A stretch of 32,249 nt of DNA from Dehalococcoidia bacterium (GTDB taxonomy: Bacteria > Chloroflexota > Dehalococcoidia > UBA2979): positions 1-32,249 of the forward strand of contig SHYQ01000008.1 of NCBI GenBank assembly GCA_009692765.1, written 5' to 3'. Position numbers and translations under genes: made by a program. Below are positions 1-7,393 of this stretch, in pieces. The notes beneath the pieces were generated by a model, which saw only the letters and a program-made list of their open reading frames with translations, was not told the origin of the DNA and did no database searches. How positions within the stretch are numbered: position 1 is the stretch's first letter; the number at the start of each line of letters is the position of its first letter.

Positions 1-453
1 GTGTACCACCTCGGACGGCCGGGGTCGGAGACGGACCCGGAGACGCTGCAGCGCCACGACCTCGGCCTCCAATCGATCCACGACGCCATCCTCCCCGCGC
101 TCGGCCACGCCGTCGTCGAGGTGGACGTGTCGCCGTACCAGCTCATGCGCATCGCCGAGGCGCTCCTCGGCGTCGTCAACGAACTCAAGCAGTACGCCAT
201 CGCCGACGGCCGCTCCGCCGTGCCGCGCTTCGCCGACACGCTGCACTGGCTCTACCCCGACACGAAGGATGACCCCGGCGTCGCGATGGACCTCGTGCAG
301 CACCCGGTGAAGCTCCACAACGCGCTCGGCTACGCCCTCGCGGACGCCACCCGCGACGTGGAGGCCGCCCGCGCCGCCCAGCAGCAGGCGCGGCAGGCGG
401 AGCGCGGCCCGTGGTGGCGGGCGTTCGCCCGGCTCCTCCGTCGAGGCCGCTGA
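1..453 (+). CDS. Hypothetical protein, possibly 5'-truncated
   Basis: I do not recognise this protein. It reads openly from the first base (a GTG at position 1), so the true start may lie upstream of the window. The visible 150 residues look mostly helical, with no signal peptide, membrane segment or cysteine motif. A central stretch around residues 46-85 (PYQLMRIAEALL, then FADTLHWLYPD) is the most protein-like part. The C-terminal 35 residues are Ala/Gln/Arg-rich and end in a basic LLRRGR tail. Its codon pattern (G or C in third positions) matches real genes nearby. It is followed by a 182-base gap holding the ferredoxin promoter. Function unknown. Confidence 0.6.
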   Translation: MYHLGRPGSETDPETLQRHDLGLQSIHDAILPALGHAVVEVDVSPYQLMRIAEALLGVVNELKQYAIADGRSAVPRFADTLHWLYPDTKDDPGVAMDLVQHPVKLHNALGYALADATRDVEAARAAQQQARQAERGPWWRAFARLLRRGR

Positions 454-558
454 CTCCCCTCTGCCTCCCCTACCGCCGTTCCCGCACACCCTCGACCCCC
501 GCAGGCGACCCTCGACGCAAGGCGCGGCGCGGCAGCCACGAACCGGGCGACCGCCCGC

Positions 559-588
559 TTGTGACTAGGCGCGGGGCGTGCTTATAGT
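559..588 (+). promoter_or_regulatory. Sigma-70-type promoter of the ferredoxin gene
   Basis: A -35 box TTGTGA (559-564) and a -10 box TATAGT (583-588) are separated by 18 bases. The AT-rich -10 stands out in this GC-rich DNA. It would give a leader of about 40 bases, with Shine-Dalgarno AAGGGA at 624-629, six bases before the ATG at 636. This is seen in the sequence; activity is inferred. Confidence 0.6.
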
Positions 589-635
589 CGGGATTCGGTG
601 GGTGTGACCCGAACGAGCGCCTGAAGGGACCCGCG

Positions 636-923
<288 letters not shown>

Positions 924-945
924 CGCCCGCACGAGCGTGTGACGC

Positions 946-971
946 GAACGGCCGCCCTCGGGCGGCCGTTC
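946..971 (+). terminator. Intrinsic terminator hairpin after fdxA
   Basis: A perfect 11-bp stem, GAACGGCCGCC (946-956) and GGCGGCCGTTC (961-971), closes a four-base loop CTCG. It lies 22 bases after the fdxA stop. There is no long T-tract, which is usual for the hairpins in this window. The stem is nearly identical to the one after clpC at 30158-30185. Confidence 0.75.
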
Positions 972-996
972 TGCATCCTCGCCGGCGGGGAGGCGG

Positions 997-1579
997 AGCC
1001 CTCACCCCCGGCCCCTCTCCCGCTGCGCGGGAGAGGGGAGTCGGAAGGAGACGTGGGGGGCTGCGCCCCCCAAACCCCGGCGGAGGCGCGCGCAGCAGGC
1101 GCGCGCCGGAGCGGCCGGGAGTGGCCCCCCTTCCCCTCTTCCTGCGCGGGAGGGGGCAGAAGTAGGACGTGGGGGCTGCGCCCCCACACCCGGCGGGCGC
1201 ACGCGCGGTAGGCGCGCCGGAGCGGCCGACAGTGGGCCACCTGCCCCTCTTCCTACGCGGGAGGGGGCAATAAGTAGGACGTGGGGGCTCCGCCCCCCAC
1301 CCGGCGGACGCACGCGCGGCAGGCGCGCCGGAGCGGCCGGGAGTGGGCCACCCCCTGCCCCCTTCCTTGCGCTGGAAGGGGGTTGTTGTTTGTGGGGGCT
1401 GCGCCGCCACACCCCGGCGGAGGCACGCGCGGGAGGCGCGCGCCGGATCAGGGACCGCGCGCGCAGCGCCGCGGTAACCTCCCCCTTCCCGGAGGGAAGG
1501 GGGCCGGGGGATGGGCGATCCCTCCTCTGGTTCCGTCCCCCCTCCCTTCCAGGGAGGGGGCCGGGGGGAGGGTTCCCTC
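997..1579. repeat. Interspersed palindromic element A with a ~112-bp tandem array
   Basis: This fills most of the 675-base gap between fdxA and the HExxH gene, and no gene is supported. It opens with the palindrome CCCCTCTCCCGC-TGC-GCGGGAGAGGGG (1012-1038). About three and a half degenerate tandem units follow, aligned on the hairpin GTGGGGGCTGCGCCCCCAC near 1053, 1169, 1281 and 1392 (periods 116, 112 and 111). Each unit carries GCGCGCCGGAGCGGCCG-like and CCCCTCTTCCTGCGCGGGAGGGGG-like modules. It ends in two further palindromes (about 1492-1570) of the CCCTCC...GGAGGG type. The ends are imperfect inverted repeats of each other. It is related to elements B to E. Confidence 0.85.
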
Positions 1580-1598
1580 TTACCTCGACGCCTCCACG

Positions 1599-2069
1599 CT
1601 ACGCCCTCGACGCCCGCGCGGCGCGCCGCTTCGCGATGAGCTCGCGCGCGCGCGGCACCTCGAGGGCCGCCGCGGCGTCGATGCTCCACGCGCGGTACTC
1701 GCCCTCGTGCTCCAGCGCGTAGCGCCAGTAGCGCCTCGGCAGGTGGCGCGCGTAGAGGCTCCACGTCTTCGCCCAGAACGCGCGCGTGTGCTGCGCGCGC
1801 GTCAGCCAGTGCGCCAGCTCGTGCAGCAGCACCATCGTCGCGTCGAACTGACGCCCGACCGACCACACCGTGATCGTCTCGTCCAGATCCCACTGGCCGC
1901 GGCTGAACTCGCCTCGACGCATCGCCACCCCGGCGACGCGCACCGTGGTGTTGCGCTCGACACGGCCGCGCGTGCGCCAGTCGACCACAGGGCCGCGCCG
2001 CCGTCCCTCGTCCTCGAGGATGCGCGCGACCAGGGCGGTCACCCAGAGCGGCGTCGCGACGCGGGCCAT
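1599..2069 (-). CDS. Putative zinc metallopeptidase-like protein (HExxH)
   Basis: A 156-residue protein with a zincin signature HELAH at 83-87, followed by H94 and F98 (HTRAFW). The arrangement recalls SprT-like/WLM-type small metalloproteins, in which the helix carrying HExxH is followed by an H-x3-F motif. The third histidine is 11 residues after the first, so it is not a standard metzincin. No signal peptide or membrane segment is seen, so it is probably cytoplasmic. The ATG is preceded by GAGGA at a good distance. It lies 33 bases downstream of the GlyRS stop and is probably co-transcribed. The family assignment is tentative, and neither protease activity nor substrate can be stated. Confidence 0.75.
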   Translation of the reverse strand: MARVATPLWVTALVARILEDEGRRRGPVVDWRTRGRVERNTTVRVAGVAMRRGEFSRGQWDLDETITVWSVGRQFDATMVLLHELAHWLTRAQHTRAFWAKTWSLYARHLPRRYWRYALEHEGEYRAWSIDAAAALEVPRARELIAKRRAARASRA

Positions 2070-2102
2070 CGGGCGATCCTCGCGCGGCCTCGCAGGCCGG
2101 GG

Positions 2103-3491
2103 CTAGACCTCGATCTCGTCGAGCGACGGGACGCGCGGCTCGAGCGCGGCGAGGCGCCCCTGCAACGCGCCGATGAGGCCCGCGATCGGCACGCGGATCT
2201 GCGCCATCGTGTCGCGCTCGCGGATCGTGACGGCGTCGTCCGTCAGCGTCTCGAAGTCGACCGTCACGCACAGCGGCGTGCCGATCTCGTCCTGCCGCCG
2301 GTAGCGCCGCCCGATCGACTGCGCGTCGTCGTACTGCGTGCGGAACGTCGGGCGCAGCATCTCCCAGATGCGCCGCGCCGTCGGCTCCAGGGTGTCCTTC
2401 CGCGATAGCGGCAGGATCGCCACCGTGACGGGCGCGATCGCGGGGGCGAAGTGCATCACCACGCGCGAGTCCCCGCCGTCGAGGTGCTGCTCCTCGTACG
2501 CCTCGAGCATCAGCGTCAGCATGATGCGGTCGACGCCCGCCGCCGGCTCGACGACGTGCGGGACAAGGTGCTCGTTGGTATCCGGGTCGAAGTACGTCAG
2601 ACGCTTGCCGGAGTGCGTCGCGTGCTGCGTGAGGTCGTACGCGCCGCGGTGCGCGATCCCCTCCACCTCACCCCACCCCCACGGGTAGTGCACCTCGATG
2701 TCCGCGGTCGCCTTCGAGTAGTGCGACAGCTCGTCGGGCCGGTGGTCGCGCAGGCGCAGGTGCTGCGGGCGGATGCCGAGGCTGTAGTACCAGCGCAGCC
2801 GCTCCTTCTTCCAGTACGCGTGCGTCTCCAGCGATGTCGCGGGGTGGCAGAAGTACTCCATCTCCATCTGCTCGAACTCGCGCGTGCGGAAGATGAACTG
2901 CTTCACCGTGATCTCGTTGCGAAACGACTTGCCGATCTGCGCGACGCCGAAGGGCAGCCGCTTGCGCGTCGTCGTCTGCACGTTGTCGAAGTTGACGAAC
3001 ATGCCCTGCGCCGTCTCGGGGCGCATGAACGCGCGCCCGCTCTCGTCCGCGACGGGGCCCACGATCGTGCTGAGCATCATGTTGAACTTGCGCGGCTCGC
3101 TGAACTTGCCGACGGTGCCGCAGTTGGGGCAGGTGTTCGCCTCGACGTGGTCGGCGCGGAAGCGGCCCTGGCACGATAGGCACTCCACGAGGGGGTCCGT
3201 GAACTCGGCGACGTGGCCGGAGGCCACCCACACCGCCGGGTTCGTGATGATCGCAGCCTCCAGGCCGACGACATCGTCGCGCTCCTGCACCATGGCGCGC
3301 CACCAGCGGTCGCGGATGTTGCGCTTCAGCTCCACGCCCAGCGGCCCGTAGTCGTACGCCGCCGCGAAGCCGCCGTAGATCTCCGCCGAGGGGAAGACGA
3401 ACCCCCGCCGCTTCGCCAGCGACGTGATCGTCTCGAGGTCCGCCTGCATCTCGGAGGGCGGCCCGTCCTCGGGGATCTGCGCGTTCGTCAC
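2103..3491 (-). CDS. glyQS: Glycyl-tRNA synthetase, single-chain dimeric type
   Basis: Charges tRNA-Gly with glycine in the cytoplasm. The 462 residues are the right size for the alpha2 class II enzyme of archaea, eukaryotes, Thermus, actinobacteria and Chloroflexota, unlike the two-subunit E. coli enzyme. Visible features are the N-terminal motif FVFPSAEIYGGFAAAYDYGP, a zinc-ribbon insertion with CLSC and CPNC pairs, class II motif 2 around GKSFRNEIT and FRTREFEQME, and motif 3 around PAAGVDRIM. The C-terminal anticodon-binding domain follows (APVTVAILPL onward). The start is GTG at 3491, with AGGAG eight bases upstream. The HExxH gene follows closely. Confidence 0.96.
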   Translation of the reverse strand: MTNAQIPEDGPPSEMQADLETITSLAKRRGFVFPSAEIYGGFAAAYDYGPLGVELKRNIRDRWWRAMVQERDDVVGLEAAIITNPAVWVASGHVAEFTDPLVECLSCQGRFRADHVEANTCPNCGTVGKFSEPRKFNMMLSTIVGPVADESGRAFMRPETAQGMFVNFDNVQTTTRKRLPFGVAQIGKSFRNEITVKQFIFRTREFEQMEMEYFCHPATSLETHAYWKKERLRWYYSLGIRPQHLRLRDHRPDELSHYSKATADIEVHYPWGWGEVEGIAHRGAYDLTQHATHSGKRLTYFDPDTNEHLVPHVVEPAAGVDRIMLTLMLEAYEEQHLDGGDSRVVMHFAPAIAPVTVAILPLSRKDTLEPTARRIWEMLRPTFRTQYDDAQSIGRRYRRQDEIGTPLCVTVDFETLTDDAVTIRERDTMAQIRVPIAGLIGALQGRLAALEPRVPSLDEIEV

Positions 3492-3540
3492 GGGTAGTGC
3501 TCCTGCACGGGTGTTCCCGGAGTGGGTGTTCCGGAGGCCG

Positions 3541-3569
3541 AGCGTAACATCGGGTGATCGCGTGGTAAA
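3541..3569 (-). promoter_or_regulatory. Candidate promoter of glyQS
   Basis: On the minus strand, TTTACC (3569-3564) and TACGCT (3546-3541) are spaced by 17 bases. This places a start site about 45 bases before the GTG of glyQS. The boxes are reasonable but not perfect matches to the sigma-70 consensus. Confidence 0.4.
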
Positions 3570-3633
3570 CGAAGCGCGGCCTGCGGTCGTGCTACCCTCG
3601 CGGCGGCACGCTCGGGCGACCGGGAGGTGGACG

Positions 3634-3753
3634 ATGCGGCTGCTTCTGGCGATGGCGATCGGCCTCGCGATCGGCGCTGGGGTGGCCGTCCTCGTCGCCT
3701 CGCGCCCGGCGCGGTCGCCGATCCACGGCGCAGACGAGGGAGGCGAGCGATGA
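3634..3753 (+). CDS. Small single-pass membrane peptide (39 aa)
   Basis: A short gene with strong support. The ATG at 3634 follows GGAGG (3623-3627) at six bases. The product starts MRLLLAMAIGLAIGAG, forming one hydrophobic segment (about residues 2-22), followed by a short polar tail. Its stop overlaps the ATG of the c-di-AMP receptor gene (ATGA at 3750-3753), which implies translational coupling. A possible -10 box TACCCT lies at 3593-3598. It has no recognisable family. It may be a membrane partner or anchor for the downstream protein, but this is inference from the operon only. It could also simply be a leader peptide. Confidence 0.7.
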   Translation: MRLLLAMAIGLAIGAGVAVLVASRPARSPIHGADEGGER

Positions 3754-4109
3754 CCACAGCGAGGCCGGCGCGCGAGGCGCCGACGAAGCTCGTCATGATG
3801 ATCGTGTCCGACACGGACGACGAGGCGCTCATGTACGCGCTGGTCCAGAGCGGCTACTCCGCCACGAAGGTCGGCTCCACCGGCGGATTCCTCCGCCGCG
3901 GCAGCGTCACGATCTACTGCGGCGTCGCAGCCGCGGAGGTCGACGCCGTGGTCGCCATGGTGCGCGAGATCTGCCGCGCCCGCCGCGAGTTCGTCCCGAT
4001 CCCGGCGGCCCTCGCCGAGGAGGGCGGCTTCACCGCCGAGCCGATCGAGGTGCGCACCGGCGGCGCGATCGTCTTCGTCCTCGACATCGACCGCTTCGAG
4101 CGGCTGTAG
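3750..4109 (+). CDS. darA: Cyclic-di-AMP receptor, PII-like (DarA/PstA family)
   Basis: A 119-residue member of the DUF970/CdAR family, trimeric PII-like proteins that bind c-di-AMP in Firmicutes. The family core is clear: ATKVGSTGGFLRRGSVT (38-54) aligns with the ligand-binding loop of S. aureus PstA, and the C-terminal PIEVRTGGAIVFVLDIDRF matches its last strands. The Asn that follows the LR-x-G of the loop in PstA is Ser52 here, so ligand affinity could differ. The first 11 residues are extra. GGGAGG (3738-3743) lies six bases before the ATG, which overlaps the stop of the membrane peptide gene. It converges on the HD-GYP gene with 27 bases between the stops. Confidence 0.9.
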   Translation: MTTARPAREAPTKLVMMIVSDTDDEALMYALVQSGYSATKVGSTGGFLRRGSVTIYCGVAAAEVDAVVAMVREICRARREFVPIPAALAEEGGFTAEPIEVRTGGAIVFVLDIDRFERL

Positions 4110-4121
4110 CAGTGCAGCGCG

Positions 4122-4145
4122 AGCCTAGCCGGCAGCCTAGCCGGC
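4122..4145. repeat. 12-bp perfect tandem duplication over a stop codon
   Basis: AGCCTAGCCGGC occurs twice in a row (4122-4133 and 4134-4145). The second copy carries the TAG stop of the HD-GYP gene (4137-4139, minus strand). The first copy supplies a second in-frame TAG twelve bases on. Confidence 0.85.
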
Positions 4146-5393
4146 GGCCTCGACCTCGACATCGCTGGTGAGCAGGCGCAACGCGTCCGGCAGGACATCC
4201 GTCGAGGTGGGGTCGAACTGCTGGCCGGCCCCGACCTGGAGCATCGCCACCGCCTCCGACGCGGAGAACGCGGGCCGGTAGGGCCGCTCCGCCCGCAGCG
4301 CCCAGTACGCGTCCGCCACCGCGAGGATGCGCGGCGGCAGCGGAAGCTCCTCGATCGTCAGCAGCGCGGGGTAGCCTCGCCCGTCCGGACGCTCGTGGTG
4401 GGCCCCGATCCAGGAGGCGACCTCGTCGAAGCCGGACGCGCCCTCGAGCATCGTGGCGCCGAGGGTCGGGTGGCGGCGCATCAACTCCATCTCGTCCACC
4501 GTGAGGATCGTCGGCTTGTCGGTGATCTGCCGCGGCACGCCCAGCTGGCCGATGTCGAGCAGGTAGCCGGCGATACCGATCGCGTCGCAGTAGGCAGGCG
4601 TGAGGCCCTGGCACACCGCGAGCTGGCGCGCGAGCGCGGCCACCCGCGCGGCCCGGCCGGGCTCACGCACGGCAGCGTCGATGATCTCGCCCATCGCCGC
4701 CGCGAGCTGGTCGACGCGGCGGCGCGACGGCCGTCCCTCCGCGACCCCCGCCTGTCCGAGCAGGCGCGGCAGATCCTCGTGCGAGAGCCCGAGCCACGTC
4801 GTGTCGTCGCGGAGCGTGGCGACCATCGCGGCAGCGATCTCCGGCCCCACGAGGGGCTCGATGTCCTTGATGCCCGCCGCCTGCAACTGCGCGCGCGCGC
4901 GCAGGGGGCTCGGCGCGCCGGCGGCGAACTCGCACGCCCAGTGCGCGGCGCCGACCAGCAGGCCCTCGATCGGCACGTCCGTGCCGGAGCGCCCGTCGGG
5001 GCGGCCCCGCCCGTCCCAGCGCTCGTGCGCGGCGCGGATGCCGTCGCTCACCGCCTCGTCGAGGCCGAAGCGGTCCGCCACCCACGCGCCGCCCCCCAGC
5101 GGGCCGCGCGTGGCGCGCACGGCGATGCCGGCGTCGTGCAACAGGCCGACGTAGATCACGCGGCGGCGCTCCTCCGGGCCGAAGCCGAGGCGCTCCGCGA
5201 CCGCCTGCGCAAGGTACGCCACCCGCGCGGCGTGCCCGCTCTCCTCCTGCTCAGCGAGGTCAAACCCGCCGCTGAGGTAGGCCAGGAGCTCCAGCCGGCG
5301 CACCGGCCGCAACACGGTATTCCGCGCGATCGAGGCGAGCTCGGTCACGGGTCCGCCGAGTTCGGCGACACTCACCGCGTCGTCCATGGCCAT
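4137..5393 (-). CDS. Tandem HD/HD-GYP domain protein
   Basis: A 418-residue protein with two HD-superfamily halves. The HD-GYP family hydrolyses cyclic dinucleotides, classically c-di-GMP. Half 1 (about 50-160) keeps H54 and the HD pair H86-D87, but its GYP-like motif reads AHERWDGRGRP (122-132). Half 2 (about 240-400) has a textbook HHERPDGRGYP (332-342) and a conserved HP at 308-309, but its HD pair is L279-D280 and its first metal His is Arg248. No half has a complete metal set, so the protein may have a composite site or be a non-enzymatic sensor. No signal peptide or membrane segment is seen. It lies 243 bases downstream of the FmdB gene on the same strand. Start chosen at ATG 5393; ATG 5387 is an alternative. 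Confidence 0.9.
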   Translation of the reverse strand: MAMDDAVSVAELGGPVTELASIARNTVLRPVRRLELLAYLSGGFDLAEQEESGHAARVAYLAQAVAERLGFGPEERRRVIYVGLLHDAGIAVRATRGPLGGGAWVADRFGLDEAVSDGIRAAHERWDGRGRPDGRSGTDVPIEGLLVGAAHWACEFAAGAPSPLRARAQLQAAGIKDIEPLVGPEIAAAMVATLRDDTTWLGLSHEDLPRLLGQAGVAEGRPSRRRVDQLAAAMGEIIDAAVREPGRAARVAALARQLAVCQGLTPAYCDAIGIAGYLLDIGQLGVPRQITDKPTILTVDEMELMRRHPTLGATMLEGASGFDEVASWIGAHHERPDGRGYPALLTIEELPLPPRILAVADAYWALRAERPYRPAFSASEAVAMLQVGAGQQFDPTSTDVLPDALRLLTSDVEVEAAG

Positions 5394-5636
5394 CCCCCGC
5401 CCCGCATTACGCGGCCGGCACCCGGCGGGTGCGCGGAGGCAGGGTCCGGCCCCGCCTGCCTACATCTTCGGCAGGCGCTCGGAGAATCTGGAGGGAGGGT
5501 CTTCGACCCGTCTGTGGCTGCCGCTGCTCCACGCGCCCGTCTGGGGGGCCGGCTCCACGGGGCGGGCGGGCGATCCGAGGCCGCAGAGTGGGCGCGCTGC
5601 GATCACGCCGCGTGGCGGGGCGCGCGCCTCGCGCCA

Positions 5637-6104
5637 TCACTCCATCTGCATGTAGTCCTCGTACCCGGGGGGGATGTCCTTCGGGCGTTCGCGCGGCTCG
5701 TGCTTCGGTCCGATCTTGTCGAACGCGCTGTTGATGCGGTGCTCGAGGATGTGGCGCGGGTCGAGGCGCTCCAGCGGGTCCTCCCCGCCGTACGCCTTCT
5801 CGGCGGTCTCGCCGAAGGTGTTGTCGGAGCCGAGCAGGCCGTCGTACTCCTTGCCCATGCGCCGCGCCCAGCGCGCGTAGGAGCCCTCGTCCGTGCCGTC
5901 CAAGCGGCCGAGCTCCTGCTTGATGTCGATGGCTTCGAGGCGCTGCGCGGCCGTCTTCCGCCGCGCGAACATCGACACCGCCCGCTTGATCTCTTTGCTG
6001 CCGCACTCGGGGCAGGCCTTCGGGTCCACGGCGCGCGCCACTGAGCGGAAGAAGACCTCCACGCGTCGCTTGCACCCGGCGCAGTCGTACTGGTAGATAG
6101 GCAT
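5637..6104 (-). CDS. FmdB-family zinc ribbon protein
   Basis: A 155-residue protein whose first 40 residues form the FmdB/CxxC_CXXC_SSSS regulatory-protein zinc ribbon: MPIYQYDCAGC, then a CPEC pair. The rest (about 45-155) is charged and helical, without a known domain, and much longer than the minimal 60-110-residue members. The start at 6104 is preferred over an in-frame ATG at 6116, because MPIYxY is the conserved family N-terminus and AGGT lies 12 bases upstream. FmdB was first named as a putative regulator in formamidase operons; its general role is not established. Cytoplasmic. Confidence 0.85.
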   Translation of the reverse strand: MPIYQYDCAGCKRRVEVFFRSVARAVDPKACPECGSKEIKRAVSMFARRKTAAQRLEAIDIKQELGRLDGTDEGSYARWARRMGKEYDGLLGSDNTFGETAEKAYGGEDPLERLDPRHILEHRINSAFDKIGPKHEPRERPKDIPPGYEDYMQME

Positions 6105-6125
6105 GGCGCGCAGCATACCTCGTTC

Positions 6126-6173
6126 TGGCAGCCCTGGGTTATGGCATCCCTGGGTTGTGGCAGCCCTGGATCG
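6126..6173. repeat. 16-bp tandem repeat, three copies
   Basis: Units TGGCAGCCCTGGGTTA (6126-6141), TGGCATCCCTGGGTTG (6142-6157) and TGGCAGCCCTGGATCG (6158-6173) lie in the gap between yraN and the FmdB gene, 22 bases upstream of the FmdB ATG. Confidence 0.8.
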
Positions 6174-6261
6174 ATGCCCGACTGCCCCGCAGGGCCGGTC
6201 AGGCGAGCCACCGTCCCCATCCGTTATGTTGCGCGGCGACCGCCAGAGCGCCCCCGGCGCC

Positions 6262-6317
6262 CAGCCCTCGAGACTCAGCCCCCGAGGCTCAGCCCCCGAG
6301 GCTCAGCCCTCGACGGC
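6262..6317. repeat. 14-bp tandem repeat, four copies, overlapping the yraN stop
   Basis: Copies CAGCCCTCGAGACT (6262-6275), CAGCCCCCGAGGCT (6276-6289 and 6290-6303, identical) and CAGCCCTCGACGGC (6304-6317). The array begins inside the last codons of yraN (stop at 6303-6305, minus strand) and extends into the gap. Confidence 0.85.
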
Positions 6318-6674
6318 GTTCTGGACGTGGTTCAACTGGCCGACCTCGCCGCCGACCGTGAGCTCGATCGCCACGAGGTCGATGCGCAGCGTCGTGGGCA
6401 GGTCGGGGTGGTCGGCGGAGTACGCCTCGGCGAGCTGGCGCAGCCGCGCGCCCTTCGCCGGCGAGACCGCAGAGACGGCGGCGCCCATCTTGCGCGACGT
6501 GCGCAGCTTCACCTCGACGAAGACGAGCGTGTCGCCGTGCAGCGCGACGAGGTCGATCTCGCCCTCGCGCCGCCGCACGTTCTTGTCGACGACCTCGTAG
6601 CCGTGCTGCTCGAGGTAGCGAGAGGCGATCCGCTCGCCTGCCGCGCCCAGCCGCTGGGACCGTTCGTTCACCAC
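6303..6674 (-). CDS. yraN: YraN/UPF0102 family nuclease-fold protein
   Basis: A 123-residue cytoplasmic protein of the UPF0102 family, which has a Holliday-junction-resolvase/restriction-endonuclease-like fold. The PD-(D/E)xK-type residues are visible: E14, D41 in GEIDLVA, and E54-x-K56 in VFVEVKLR. The family often sits next to rnhB, as here. Start codon GTG at 6674 (or GTG 6671) overlaps the rnhB stop, giving a GTGA junction and probable translational coupling. The C-terminal tail is encoded by a 14-bp tandem repeat, so the last few residues may vary between strains. The physiological role is poorly established. Confidence 0.92.
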   Translation of the reverse strand: MVNERSQRLGAAGERIASRYLEQHGYEVVDKNVRRREGEIDLVALHGDTLVFVEVKLRTSRKMGAAVSAVSPAKGARLRQLAEAYSADHPDLPTTLRIDLVAIELTVGGEVGQLNHVQNAVEG

Positions 6675-7321
6675 AGCACTGCCTCTCGGACCGGAGCGAA
6701 CGACAACCGGTGGATGTTCGAGTACCCCAGCCGCGCGAGCGCCTCGCGGTGCTCGGGCGTCGCGTACCCCTTGTGCGCCGCCAGGCCGTAGCCCGGGAAG
6801 ACGGCGTCGAGCGCTTCCATCATGTGGTCACGTGCCACCTTCGCCACGATGCTCGCCGCCGCGACGGAGACGCAGCGCGCGTCGGCGCCCACGACCGGCC
6901 GCTGCGGAATGCCGCCCTCGACGACCTCGCGCCCGTCAATGATCAGGGCGTCCGGGCGCACCGGCAAGGCGGCGACCGCGCGCTGCATGGCGAGCCGGGT
7001 GGCGCGAAGGATGTTGATCTGGTCCACCACCTGCGGCGAGACCGCCGCGACCGCCCAGGCGCACCGCAGACGGATCTCCGCGGCGAGCGCCTCCCGTTGG
7101 TGCTCCGTCAGCTGCTTCGAGTCCCGCAGCCGCCCGATCCAGGCTGCCCGCGGCACCGCGCCGCCCGGCGTCAGCGGCATCACCACCGCCGCCGCGACCA
7201 CGGGGCCGGCGAGGGGCCCGCGCCCCACCTCGTCCACGCCCGCGACGCGGGCGTAGCCCGCCCGCCAGAACGCGCGCTCCTCGCCCCAGCCGGGACGTGT
7301 GGGTCGCAGCAGACGCGCCAT
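6668..7321 (-). CDS. rnhB: Ribonuclease HII
   Basis: Cleaves the RNA strand of RNA-DNA hybrids and starts removal of misincorporated ribonucleotides. The 217 residues carry the family motif GVDEVGRGPLAGP with catalytic D30 and E31, the IIDGREV strand, and AASIVAKVARD. The start is taken as ATG 7321, which gives a normal N-terminus. The longer open frame upstream runs into repeat element B and is not protein-like. The gene overlaps yraN at its 3' end. Confidence 0.95.
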   Translation of the reverse strand: MARLLRPTRPGWGEERAFWRAGYARVAGVDEVGRGPLAGPVVAAAVVMPLTPGGAVPRAAWIGRLRDSKQLTEHQREALAAEIRLRCAWAVAAVSPQVVDQINILRATRLAMQRAVAALPVRPDALIIDGREVVEGGIPQRPVVGADARCVSVAAASIVAKVARDHMMEALDAVFPGYGLAAHKGYATPEHREALARLGYSNIHRLSFAPVREAVLW

Positions 7322-7393
7322 GAGCCCCCATTCTACGCGGTCGCGCGGGCTACGGCTCAAACTGCCAGCGCAGCGCGCCACGAGGGCGGCGCG

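Noticed and set aside
454-635. Possible tRNA or small RNA before fdxA, and tRNAs elsewhere in the gaps
   Set aside because: No cloverleaf with a GTTCRA-type T-arm could be drawn in this or the other intergenic stretches; only promoter, terminator and repeat sequences were seen.
997-1579. Possible CRISPR array
   Set aside because: The repeated units are about 112 bp, contiguous and degenerate, with no alternating unique spacers, and no cas genes are near.
5403-5636. Possible small gene between the HD-GYP and FmdB genes
   Set aside because: Open frames exist on both strands but lack a ribosome binding site and a protein-like composition; only a short GCACCC-GGC-GGGTGC hairpin (5418-5432) stands out.
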